A DNA stretch of 64,000 nt, taken from assembly GCF_021441885.1 (NCBI RefSeq), contig NZ_CP090439.1:1550001-1614000 (forward strand). Reading direction: 5' to 3'. A model generated the notes under the pieces. It was not told the origin of the DNA. It was given only the letters and a program-made list of their open reading frames with translations, and ran no database searches. Both the position numbers and the translations under genes were made by a program. This DNA is from Vibrio maritimus (GTDB lineage Bacteria > Pseudomonadota > Gammaproteobacteria > Enterobacterales > Vibrionaceae). Below are positions 1 to 7,094 of the stretch, piece by piece (positions within the stretch are counted from its first letter, which is position 1; each line of letters opens with the position of its first letter).

Positions 1-71
1 ACCATATCGAGAATATCAATTCGGATGTCGTTCGATAATTGATATAGCTCTTCTACACTTATTTTGGACAT
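1..71 (-). CDS. Transketolase, N-terminal subunit (partial, runs off the left edge)
   Basis: Only the first 23 codons are in the window. The visible protein contains the block IRIDILDMV, which resembles the start of the thiamine-diphosphate domain in N-terminal subunits of split transketolases (typically IRIDILKM followed by GSGHPGGS, which would lie outside). A strong ribosome binding site AGGAGG sits 8 bases before the ATG. The gene follows the GntR regulator on the same strand and is divergent from a tetrulose-type operon whose expected end product, D-erythrose 4-phosphate, is a transketolase substrate. The assignment rests on a very short segment plus context, so it is moderately sure. 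Confidence 0.6.
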   Translation of the reverse strand, partial: MSKISVEELYQLSNDIRIDILDM

Positions 72-139
72 AAGTGTTCCTCCTTAAATAGGATGTAAAT
101 CAGAAATTTATTTTTAAGCTAAATGCTACTTGTCAATTA

Positions 140-814
140 TCACTTATCTAGGAAGTGGTAATTGTCTAAAAATTCAATGAATTGTTTAGAAACTTGCTCC
201 CAGTGAACCAAATGCATTTCTCTTGCTTCATTAATGTTGCCAGACTCTAAGTTGTCGATTAATTTGTTGTGTTCAATGATCGAGTCCCATGGTAATGGTC
301 TAAGTTTAATGACTATGTCTTTGCAACGCTTATTTTGTTCGTTATATTTTCTAGCGGTTTCTATAAGTCTAGAGTTTTCAGTATATTGAAATATTTGGTC
401 GTGAAAGGCAAAGTCGTGGATCGCCCACTGCTGAATGTCATTATTATCTAATGCCTGTTCCATTTTGGCTGTATAGTCACGAAGTATATCTAATTGCTCC
501 TGAGTAAGTCCTTTTGATATACAAATATCAAGTGCCATCACCTCAAGGTGTGCAATGAGCTCGTAAAGCTCTTCTACATCGCGTCTTGACAAGGCGCATA
601 TTTTAAGGCCGTGTCTTGGATGGAGTTTTATGAGTCCATCTTGCTGTAGTCTTAGCAGAGCTTCTCGTACAGGAGTTCTGCTAAAGCCACAAATCTCAAC
701 CGCTTCATCGACTAGTAGTTGTTGGTTGATTCTAAATTTATTCTCAAGAATCATGCATTTAAGCTTGTTGTATGCTTGTTCTGATAGCTTCATAGTGCTT
801 ACCACTGCCTCCAT
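140..814 (-). CDS. GntR-family (FadR/FCD type) transcriptional regulator
   Basis: A 224-residue regulator with an N-terminal winged helix (about residues 10-75, containing RTPVREALLRLQQDG, the hallmark of the FadR subfamily) and a C-terminal all-helical FCD ligand-binding domain (about 85-215). FCD regulators usually repress sugar-acid or sugar operons and release DNA when they bind a pathway intermediate. The start at 814 lacks a good ribosome binding site; an in-frame ATG at 793 (MKLSEQAY) is an equally plausible start. It lies between the transketolase fragment and the rpiB-dhaK-dhaL operon, so it is the natural candidate regulator of both. Confidence 0.88.
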   Translation of the reverse strand: MEAVVSTMKLSEQAYNKLKCMILENKFRINQQLLVDEAVEICGFSRTPVREALLRLQQDGLIKLHPRHGLKICALSRRDVEELYELIAHLEVMALDICISKGLTQEQLDILRDYTAKMEQALDNNDIQQWAIHDFAFHDQIFQYTENSRLIETARKYNEQNKRCKDIVIKLRPLPWDSIIEHNKLIDNLESGNINEAREMHLVHWEQVSKQFIEFLDNYHFLDK

Positions 815-991
815 GTGACACTCAAAAACTGAGCAAAATCAATTAATTTTCTACTGCATTCATTAAAAAATTTATTAAAACATCCGTTAATTGCTATTGA
901 GTATAAAATAAGCAGCTAATTTCAAACGCGATCTGAATCACGCTAACAGACAAAATATAACTTATTTTCCTCGTGAGTTAATGTACAAAAA

Positions 992-1011
992 AAGAGTATT
1001 AAAATATTCTT
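992..1011. promoter_or_regulatory. Imperfect palindrome, candidate GntR operator
   Basis: AAGAGTATT-AA-AATATTCTT, a 9-bp inverted repeat with one mismatch, in the middle of the divergent control region. Its role as a GntR operator is inferred only from position and symmetry; A/T-rich DNA gives such repeats by chance. Confidence 0.25.
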
Positions 1012-1123
1012 ATGGATTGTTATTGTGTTTGATTGATATATTAATGTCTAACTGAAATATAATAGCTGACTAATTTTAATTACTAATGCACAAAATAAAT
1101 AAGAAATAAATTAATAAATTCTT

Positions 1124-1139
1124 TGTGACGCAATTCAAA
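1124..1139. promoter_or_regulatory. CRP-like site upstream of the rpiB-type gene
   Basis: TGTGA-N6-TCAAA, one base from the cAMP-CRP consensus TGTGA-N6-TCACA, centred about 80 bases before the first gene of the sugar operon. Catabolite control would be expected for such an operon, but a single near-consensus site is weak evidence. Confidence 0.35.
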
Positions 1140-1210
1140 TATGACCTATCTAAAATAAAGTACTTTAATAATAAGTGTTGTTAAATCTACTCCATTAGTT
1201 AGGAGGTAAT

Positions 1211-1669
1211 ATGAGTATTGCAATTGGCTGCGATGATGCGGCGGTGAACCTTAAATATGTACTTTGTGAACATTTACAAAAGTTAGGTTATGAATATACA
1301 GACTATAGTGAAGCACCAAAGGATGTTTCTAATTTATATGCAGATATTGCCGAGCGTGTTGCGAAAAAGGTAGCCGATAATACCCATGAGCGCGGAATTA
1401 TCGTTTGTGGTACGGGTATTGGGGTATCGATTGTCGCGAATAAAGTGCCGGGCATAAGAGCCGCGCTGTGTCACGACGTTTTCTCAGCAGTACGCGCTCG
1501 CAAGAGTAATGGTGCTCAGATCATCACTATGGGTGAGCGAGTCATTGGGGTGGAGCTTGCTAAAACCATTTTAGAGGCTTGGCTTAATGCTGATGAGATT
1601 GATGAGTCATCCAAGCCTAAAGTACAAAGGATTTGTGAGATAGAGGCAGAGCTTCACGCTCAATCGTGA
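1211..1669 (+). CDS. RpiB/LacA/LacB-family sugar-phosphate isomerase (probable D-erythrulose 4-phosphate isomerase)
   Basis: A 152-residue protein of the RpiB/LacAB fold. It starts IAIGCDDAA and carries VCGTGIGVSIVANK around Cys66, the catalytic cysteine of the family, then RAALCHD and NGAQIITMGER, all typical. RpiB enzymes interconvert aldose and ketose phosphates; close relatives in erythritol and threitol loci (EryI, DerI) convert D-erythrulose 4-phosphate to D-erythrose 4-phosphate. Housekeeping ribose-5-phosphate isomerase is less likely here because the gene opens an operon with dhaK, dhaL, a TIM paralogue and an epimerase. A strong AGGAGG ribosome binding site precedes the ATG. The family is sure; the substrate is inferred from context. 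Confidence 0.88.
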   Translation: MSIAIGCDDAAVNLKYVLCEHLQKLGYEYTDYSEAPKDVSNLYADIAERVAKKVADNTHERGIIVCGTGIGVSIVANKVPGIRAALCHDVFSAVRARKSNGAQIITMGERVIGVELAKTILEAWLNADEIDESSKPKVQRICEIEAELHAQS

Positions 1670-1683
1670 TTGAGGGATAGATA

Positions 1684-2691
1684 ATGAGAAAACCAAAGAA
1701 ACTGATTAATGACAGAAACGCGGTTGCTCGTGAGCAATTTGAAGGGTTTATGGCTGCGATGAGTCGTGATCTTGAGCCTATCTCAAATCACACCTGCGCC
1801 ATTCGCAAAGCACCTCTGAACGGCAAGGTAGCCGTGTTTACTGGTGGAGGTGCCGGTCACGAGCCGATGTATGGCGGCTATGTGGGCGAAGGGTTAGCGG
1901 ATGCGGTCGCTATTGGTGACGTGTTTGCTGCACCGACCCCTGATGCGATCTTCGAAACAGCTTTGGCACTGAATCCAGAGAATGGCGTGGTGTTTATCTA
2001 CGGTAACTACGCTGGTGACAACATGAATTTCGATATTGCTGCAGAGCTACTAGAGGACGAAGGGGTTCGAACTCACACGATTCGCATCAACGACGATGTT
2101 ATTTCCGCTCCGTTTGACAACAGTAAAGAGCGCCGAGGCATTGCAGGTGCCCTGTTCGTTCTCAAAGTTGCCGGTGCTGCTGCCGCTCGTGGAGACAGTT
2201 TTGAGCAAGTCGTCGAGGTGGGAGAGCATGCGCTTCGATCGACGAGTTCGATTGGCGTCGCGCTCGGTCCTTGCGCAATACCTAGAAACGAGGGTTTCAA
2301 TTTTCAGATCCCGGACGATGAAATCGAGATAGGAATGGGCCTACATGGCGAACCAGGTGTTGGCAAATCCAAGCTCTCAAATGCTGATGATGTGGTCTTT
2401 GAAGTGATGACCATACTAGAGCATGAGGCTGAACTTAAAGAGGGCGACGAGGTAGCGTTACTCATTAACAACCTCGGCGCATCGACTCAGATGGAACTGC
2501 TTATCGCCAACCGAGCGGTTCATCATTATTTGAGTGAGAAAAATGTATCCGTGGTGGATAACCTGGTAGGTGGTTACTGCACCTCGTTAGAGATGTCGGG
2601 TTGGTCTATCTCGTTACTCAAGCTTGATGAGCAGTTGAAGTCGCTTTATCAGGCTCCTTGCCAGTCATTTGCATTGAGGAAGTCACTATGA
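1684..2691 (+). CDS. dhaK: Dihydroxyacetone kinase family, DhaK subunit (probable L-erythrulose kinase subunit)
   Basis: 335 residues, the usual DhaK length. GGGAGHEPMYGGYVG near residue 55 and GMGLHGEPGVGKS near 220 are diagnostic; His221 corresponds to the residue that covalently holds the keto sugar as a hemiaminal. DhaK binds a short ketose and DhaL supplies the phosphoryl group. In tetritol pathways a DhaK-family kinase (LerK) phosphorylates L-erythrulose to L-erythrulose 1-phosphate, which suits the neighbours. The gene follows the RpiB-type gene by 14 bases and its stop overlaps the dhaL start (ATGA). No DhaM (PTS) gene is visible, so ATP may be the phosphoryl donor, but that cannot be settled from this window. 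Confidence 0.92.
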   Translation: MRKPKKLINDRNAVAREQFEGFMAAMSRDLEPISNHTCAIRKAPLNGKVAVFTGGGAGHEPMYGGYVGEGLADAVAIGDVFAAPTPDAIFETALALNPENGVVFIYGNYAGDNMNFDIAAELLEDEGVRTHTIRINDDVISAPFDNSKERRGIAGALFVLKVAGAAAARGDSFEQVVEVGEHALRSTSSIGVALGPCAIPRNEGFNFQIPDDEIEIGMGLHGEPGVGKSKLSNADDVVFEVMTILEHEAELKEGDEVALLINNLGASTQMELLIANRAVHHYLSEKNVSVVDNLVGGYCTSLEMSGWSISLLKLDEQLKSLYQAPCQSFALRKSL

Positions 2692-3323
2692 ACAGTCAAG
2701 AAACGAAACAGATGTTGAAAACTATGTCCTTAAATATGGTCAAGAGTGAGCCACTACTGACTAAGGTGGATCAAGCAATTGGCGATGGTGATCATGGCCT
2801 AGGCATAGAACGCGGCTTTCAAAACGTCTATGACATGATTGATCAAGGATTTGAAGCTAATAATGTGGGTGATGTTTTAACCAAAGTTGGCACTAAACTC
2901 TTGACCACTATGGGCGGAGCATCAGGGGCGATCTTCGGTACCTTGTTCCGAAATGGCGGAAAGGCTGTGGCTGGTGAACCTGAACTGACGACCCCTGTCG
3001 TTGCGGAGTTTTTGGCAGCTGGCCTAGAAGGCATTCGTAAGCGAGGCGGTGCGGATGAAGGCGCGAAAACGATGATCGATGCTCTCGCTCCAGCGGCTCG
3101 AAAAGCCAATGAGTTGTCGCATTTGCCGTTGAACGAATCAATGCCACTCATTGTAGAGGCATCTAGGCAGGGCGTTGAAGCAACCAAGTCTATGATTGCA
3201 ACGACAGGTAAAGCCAAAACATTAGGCGAACGCTCACTGGGATACCCAGATCCTGGGGCAATTTCAATGTCACTGATCTTAGAATTTATGGAAGCTTCAA
3301 TTGTAGAAGGAGAGCCCGCATGA
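2688..3323 (+). CDS. dhaL: Dihydroxyacetone kinase family, DhaL subunit
   Basis: 211 residues when started at the ATG that overlaps the dhaK stop; a longer reading from a TTG at 2658 is unlikely. GDGDHG at residues 32-37 provides the aspartates that bind magnesium-nucleotide, followed by TMGGASGAIFGT and the C-terminal GERSLGYPDPGA, all family hallmarks. DhaL is the nucleotide-binding half of the kinase and acts on the sugar held by DhaK. It is translationally coupled to dhaK upstream and to the TIM paralogue downstream (second ATGA overlap). The kinase is split here, whereas the characterised tetrulose kinases and ATP-dependent DHA kinases I recall are often single fused chains. Confidence 0.92.
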   Translation: MNSQETKQMLKTMSLNMVKSEPLLTKVDQAIGDGDHGLGIERGFQNVYDMIDQGFEANNVGDVLTKVGTKLLTTMGGASGAIFGTLFRNGGKAVAGEPELTTPVVAEFLAAGLEGIRKRGGADEGAKTMIDALAPAARKANELSHLPLNESMPLIVEASRQGVEATKSMIATTGKAKTLGERSLGYPDPGAISMSLILEFMEASIVEGEPA

Positions 3324-4108
3324 AAAAGGTCTGGTTGGGCTCTAGCTGGAAAATGAACAAAACTAACGATGAGGTGGTCAGATACTGCAAACTGATAAAA
3401 CCTCATCTTTCAAATCTTAGCGCTGACCTGCAGACTTTCCTGATACCTCCGTTTCCGTATGTAAAACAACTTGAAACGGCACTTAGTGAGACCCGATGCT
3501 TAACGGGTGTCCAGAATGTGGGCTGGGCGAGCAGTGGACCTTATACAGGGGAAGTGTCTGTAGATATGGCGAAAGACATAGGCGCGTCCCTCGTTGAGAT
3601 CGGACATTCAGAGCGCCGAGAGTGGTTCGGTGAGACAGACGCAACAGTTAACAAAAAAGTGATCCTGTCACTAAAGGCGGGCCTCAGACCATTAATTTGT
3701 GTTGGAGACACTGCAGATGAAAAGTGTTGGGGAGTATCAGAAGAGTCTATCTTACGGCAGATAAAGATTGCACTACACGGAGTTTCCCCTCAACAAGTGA
3801 CCAACGTGCTCATCGCCTATGAACCAGTGTGGGCAATCGGCGAGAATGGTACGCCTGCATCGACAGAAGAAGCAGAAACTGGTCTTGCTGCGATAAGGTC
3901 TGGGCTAACTACACTTTATGGCTCCAAGATCGCGCAATCTGTTCCACTTCTTTATGGTGGGAGCGTAAACATCCACAATGCCAAGATGCTGCTGAGACAG
4001 CCGAATATCGATGGTTTGTTTGTTGGTCGAACGGCTTGGCAACCTGAGGGGTTTGCAAGGTTAATCCAGCTGGTGACGGAGGTCATCGAGGAGCAGGCTT
4101 ATGCTTGA
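3320..4108 (+). CDS. Triosephosphate isomerase paralogue (probable L-erythrulose 1-phosphate isomerase, EryH/LerI-like)
   Basis: 262-residue TIM barrel with the complete catalytic set: Lys11 in SSWKMNK, His96 in GHSERRE and Glu168 in AYEPVWAIG. Two differences from housekeeping TpiA stand out. The usual GNWKMN reads GSSWKMN, losing the conserved asparagine, and the phosphate-loop region near the C terminus reads LFVGRTAW instead of LLVGGASL. As I recall, both changes are typical of EryH/LerI isomerases that act on four-carbon tetrulose phosphates. It is coupled to dhaL by an ATGA overlap and overlaps the next gene by 8 bases. The fold is certain; the tetrulose substrate is a family- and context-based inference. 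Confidence 0.88.
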   Translation: MKKVWLGSSWKMNKTNDEVVRYCKLIKPHLSNLSADLQTFLIPPFPYVKQLETALSETRCLTGVQNVGWASSGPYTGEVSVDMAKDIGASLVEIGHSERREWFGETDATVNKKVILSLKAGLRPLICVGDTADEKCWGVSEESILRQIKIALHGVSPQQVTNVLIAYEPVWAIGENGTPASTEEAETGLAAIRSGLTTLYGSKIAQSVPLLYGGSVNIHNAKMLLRQPNIDGLFVGRTAWQPEGFARLIQLVTEVIEEQAYA

Positions 4109-4946
4109 TAACTTCTCAGTCAGTACCGTTGCCTATTCGGGTTATACGCTTGACCAAGCGATAGAGTCATTGCATCGTATTGGTGTAAAAAACATTGAGC
4201 TGGCTCTGATTAAAGGAGCGGTACACGATCTGGTAGAGTCTGACATCACCATTGAACTGGCCGAGTGGGTAAAAAGCAGCCTTGATCAAAGAGGTATGCA
4301 GTGTACCTCTTTTGCTGCTCACTGTGAGATGAACTTAGGCAACTGTAAAGAGCGGTTGTTAAGGCGTGTCCAGCTCTGCTGTACGCTCGCTTGTCCAAGG
4401 TTAGTCTTATATGCACCAAGAGACACAACGTGGCAGCAGTTCTACAACGAGGCTAGGGCAGCATTCGATCTCGCTAAGTTATCCGGCATTAAGATATTGA
4501 TAGAAAATGTCGGGGATACACGCTCTTACTTACTCAATGATGCCGATGATTTTGATGCGTTTATTGAGCAAGTAGACAGCTCGGTTGTTGGAATAAATTT
4601 CGACCCAGGTAATTTTTTGTCTCATCGTCCAGAGCTTGATGTGCTTGAACATTCTATTGCTAGTCTTGAAGTAGCGGAACACATCCATATTAAGGATTTA
4701 ATTCAGTCTGGTGATGCTTGGCAATGTTGTGAAGTTGGTGATGGTGCTGGTCGCTATGACGCGCTTTTTGACGTCGCCTTTCAACAGGAAAGCATGCCTT
4801 TTTTCAGTATTGAATCACCATACTCGTTAGAGCGGTTAGTGGATGGTTCAACGAGGCTGAAGCCAAGGGACTCAGTGCTATCGATTCAAGATATTGAGAT
4901 GAAGTTGCGCTCTTCCATTGAGTTTGTTCGCGCTCGAATTTTGTAA
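4101..4946 (+). CDS. Sugar-phosphate isomerase/epimerase, TIM-barrel (EryC- or OiaC-like)
   Basis: 281 residues of the xylose-isomerase-like TIM-barrel superfamily. Expected metal and acid residues are visible: Glu135 in ILIENVG, Asp168 in NFDPGNF, His194/His196 in HIHIKD and Glu238 in FSIESP. In erythritol loci EryC, a member of this superfamily, acts as a tetrulose-phosphate racemase; OiaC of D-apionate degradation, also of this superfamily, makes L-erythrulose by decarboxylation. Either would fit an operon ending in D-erythrose 4-phosphate. The gene is last in the operon, overlaps the TIM paralogue by 8 bases, and is followed by a hairpin terminator. The reaction cannot be chosen from sequence alone. 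Confidence 0.8.
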   Translation: MLDNFSVSTVAYSGYTLDQAIESLHRIGVKNIELALIKGAVHDLVESDITIELAEWVKSSLDQRGMQCTSFAAHCEMNLGNCKERLLRRVQLCCTLACPRLVLYAPRDTTWQQFYNEARAAFDLAKLSGIKILIENVGDTRSYLLNDADDFDAFIEQVDSSVVGINFDPGNFLSHRPELDVLEHSIASLEVAEHIHIKDLIQSGDAWQCCEVGDGAGRYDALFDVAFQQESMPFFSIESPYSLERLVDGSTRLKPRDSVLSIQDIEMKLRSSIEFVRARIL

Positions 4947-4952
4947 GAATAG

Positions 4953-4985
4953 GTGCGGAAGCCGTTTTGGTTTCCGCACTTAAGG
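4953..4985 (+). terminator. Hairpin terminator after the tetrulose-type operon
   Basis: An 11-bp stem (GTGCGGAAGCC pairing with GGTTTCCGCAC, one G-T pair) with loop GTTTT, seven bases after the operon's last stop. The downstream tail is only weakly T-rich. It lies between convergent genes and may serve both. Confidence 0.6.
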
Positions 4986-5016
4986 TATTTCGTTTATCTA
5001 AATCGTAGAATGGCTC

Positions 5017-6159
5017 TTATAGGGCCTGTTCGAGGATACGACGTGATACGTCAATACTAATAGCTTGGTTTTCACCAAGTTTGAGGTAGCCATAGTCCTC
5101 GAGTTTCTTGATAACTGCGTCTACGGCTTCAGATTTGTCACCTTGCACCTCTGAAAGCTGAGTATCGACATTCAAACTCGCGTAGAAAGCCTCAATCGCT
5201 TGAATCGTGCGCTCTGCAAGATCGTCGCTATCTGTTAGCCCAAACACGTTGCGACCCATCTGTTCAATCTTGCCTTTCTTAAACTCCATTTGGCTTCTGA
5301 GTAGCGAAGGCTGAATGATAGCCAGCGAGCGCGCGTGGTCGACATCCCACAGTGCCGTTAACTGATGACCAATCATGTGAGTCGCCCAGTCTTGAGGCAT
5401 ACCTGTGCCGATGAGTCCATTTAGCGCTTGGTTAGCTGTCCACATCAAGTTCGCACGCCATGCATCGTCTCTTTGTTCGAATGCTTTGCCGAGATCGAGA
5501 AGATTTCTCAACAATACTTCGGCGTAACCTTCTTGAACCATATGTCCTGTTGGAGACGTAATGTACTGTTCGCAAACGTGAACCCATGCGTCGACGAGAC
5601 CATTGATCAGCTGGCGCTCAGGGAGAGTTTTCATCGCATCTGGGTCAAGTACAGCGAACGCGGGACGAACGGTTGGAGACAAAAAGCCGAGCTTTTCTTG
5701 CGTTGCTTTTTTAGTCACGACCGCCCCCATATTTGATTCTGAGCCCGTTGCCGGGAGCGTTAGAACCACACCCAATGGAAGGGCAGCCTCTGGTTTGTAC
5801 TTACCAGTGATGAGATCCCAGCTGTCTCCGTCGTGTAGAGAGGCTGCGGCGACGTATTTGGTTCCGTCAATGACGCTACCACCACCGACGGCGAGCAGAT
5901 AATTGATGTTCTCGGATTTCACTATCTCGATGGCTTTATCGAGCGTTTCCTTGGTTGGGTTTGCTTCCACACCCGAAAACTCAGACCATTGATGGTCTTT
6001 GAGCGCAGTTGCAACTTGGTCGTACACGCCATTCTTCTTAATGGAGCCACCACCATAGATGACCAATACTTTTGAATCTTTAGGGATGCTATGACTAATT
6101 TGCTCAATTTGACCTTGACCAAAATGAATAACAGTAGGGTTTACATAGCTGAATTTCAT
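5017..6159 (-). CDS. yqhD: YqhD-like NADPH-dependent aldehyde reductase (iron-containing alcohol dehydrogenase family)
   Basis: 380 residues, close to E. coli YqhD (387), with which it shares long stretches: YGGGSIKKNGV, LLAVGGGSVIDGTK (nucleotide-binding), LTLPATGSESN and ALNGLIG.G.PQDWATHM. Metal ligands are an Asp and a His in GLVDAWVHVCEQY and two His in ATHMIGHQ and DVDHARS. YqhD enzymes reduce short toxic aldehydes in the cytosol. The gene is convergent with the tetrulose operon; it may detoxify short aldehydes from that pathway, but nothing in the sequence proves a link. A GAGG ribosome binding site lies before the ATG. Confidence 0.88.
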   Translation of the reverse strand: MKFSYVNPTVIHFGQGQIEQISHSIPKDSKVLVIYGGGSIKKNGVYDQVATALKDHQWSEFSGVEANPTKETLDKAIEIVKSENINYLLAVGGGSVIDGTKYVAAASLHDGDSWDLITGKYKPEAALPLGVVLTLPATGSESNMGAVVTKKATQEKLGFLSPTVRPAFAVLDPDAMKTLPERQLINGLVDAWVHVCEQYITSPTGHMVQEGYAEVLLRNLLDLGKAFEQRDDAWRANLMWTANQALNGLIGTGMPQDWATHMIGHQLTALWDVDHARSLAIIQPSLLRSQMEFKKGKIEQMGRNVFGLTDSDDLAERTIQAIEAFYASLNVDTQLSEVQGDKSEAVDAVIKKLEDYGYLKLGENQAISIDVSRRILEQAL

Positions 6160-6240
6160 GACATTGCCTCATGTATCGTATTATCGATTATGCGAATGGA
6201 TCGAAATCGGTTCGATTGCTCTTACTTATACTTGGGGCGA

Positions 6241-6272
6241 ATGGATCAGGCTTCAAGGTAAACCTGACCCAT
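6241..6272. repeat. Inverted repeat between yqhD and the lipoprotein gene
   Basis: ATGGATCAGG and CCTGACCCAT form a 10-base inverted repeat with one mismatch, 12 bases past the lipoprotein stop on the minus strand. It lacks a T-tract on either strand, so it is a poor terminator candidate. Confidence 0.3.
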
Positions 6273-6283
6273 AATTGGAAGGA

Positions 6284-6898
6284 TTATCCGCAGGTCGGTG
6301 CTGAACCGGCGATTTCACGCTCTTGCTGCAGTTCTTTGTGCAGAGCTTCTAGTTGAGTCTTTGCCTGGTTGGCATCGTTCATGGTGGAGCTCAGTTTCAC
6401 GTATTTATCAACGGCGCGATCGACCCCTTGGGTGTTTCCTCGGTCGTAGTCTATGAGAGCCTGCATTGCGACGCCTGCTTCTTTATAGGATTGCTGAGAC
6501 GCTTGTTCTGCCTTTAGCGCTGCTCGATACGCATCATCATGTTGGCAAGCGACAAGCGCACCGATAGACGTTTCAACATCTGGTCCGAATTCTAAAGCTG
6601 GCTTAGAGGGAGCCGGCGGTGCCGACTGAGCCGCTTGTTGAGCCTCTACTTGTTGGTCTTTTGAGTAACCGTCGATAGCGCCCGCTGTACCACCTGCGAG
6701 TGCACCTGCGGTGACATTTCGGCTAAGACGATAAGTATCAACCTCACCATCGACAATAAGGTCGGTTAGTGCACCAAGCATGCCCGCCGATACTGCACCA
6801 ACCGCGGCCCCTTCAGCGGCGCCTTGCGTAGTGTTAGCTCCGCACCCAACCAAAAGGCTCGCAGCAATTGCAGTAGCCAAAAACGACTTTAACTTCAT
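6284..6898 (-). CDS. Lipoprotein with glycine-zipper segment, function unknown
   Basis: 204 residues. The N terminus is a lipoprotein signal (MKLKSFLATAIAASLLVGC) with lipobox LVGC and acylated Cys19, so the protein should be membrane-anchored in the periplasm. Residues about 25-80 are rich in Gly and Ala in small-residue repeats (GAAEGAAVGAVSAGMLGAL and TAGALAGGTAGAIDG), a glycine-zipper-like segment. A Gln/Ala/Pro-rich linker follows and then a helical, charged C-terminal half that may form a coiled coil. AGGAAG provides the ribosome binding site. No close named family was recognised. It stands alone between yqhD and glgC. Confidence 0.75.
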   Translation of the reverse strand: MKLKSFLATAIAASLLVGCGANTTQGAAEGAAVGAVSAGMLGALTDLIVDGEVDTYRLSRNVTAGALAGGTAGAIDGYSKDQQVEAQQAAQSAPPAPSKPALEFGPDVETSIGALVACQHDDAYRAALKAEQASQQSYKEAGVAMQALIDYDRGNTQGVDRAVDKYVKLSSTMNDANQAKTQLEALHKELQQEREIAGSAPTCG

Positions 6899-7022
6899 AG
6901 TTTACTTCCTATGTAACTGACTGTAATACAAGAATTATAGGACCATATTTTTGAAAGTATGCGAGTAATGTGAGAAATCTGGGTCACGGTGCAACAAATT
7001 AGCGTTAGACCTACAACGAAGC

Positions 7023-7054
7023 AGCCGCTCTCTAGGGAGCGGCTATTGTTTTAT
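7023..7054. terminator. Hairpin between glgC and the lipoprotein gene
   Basis: AGCCGCTC-TCTAGG-GAGCGGCT, a perfect 8-bp stem 50 bases after the glgC stop. The T-rich run (ATTGTTTTATT) is on the plus side although both neighbours are on the minus strand. It may end glgC transcripts or block plus-strand antisense reading. Confidence 0.5.
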
Positions 7055-7094
7055 TCAAGGAGCAACTATATCTTTCGGGGGAGAAGAGAGTCAG

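Larger units (their letters stand above)
815..1210. promoter_or_regulatory. Divergent control region between the GntR regulator and the tetrulose-type operon
   Basis: About 395 bases without a gene, very A/T-rich. It should hold both divergent promoters. I can point to one imperfect inverted repeat (992-1011) and one CRP-like box (1124-1139), listed separately. No riboswitch-like or hairpin-terminator structure is obvious. Confidence 0.55.

Noticed and set aside
2658..2690. Longer dhaL start at a TTG
   Set aside because: The ATG at 2688 overlaps the dhaK stop, has a suitable AGGA upstream and gives the normal family length.
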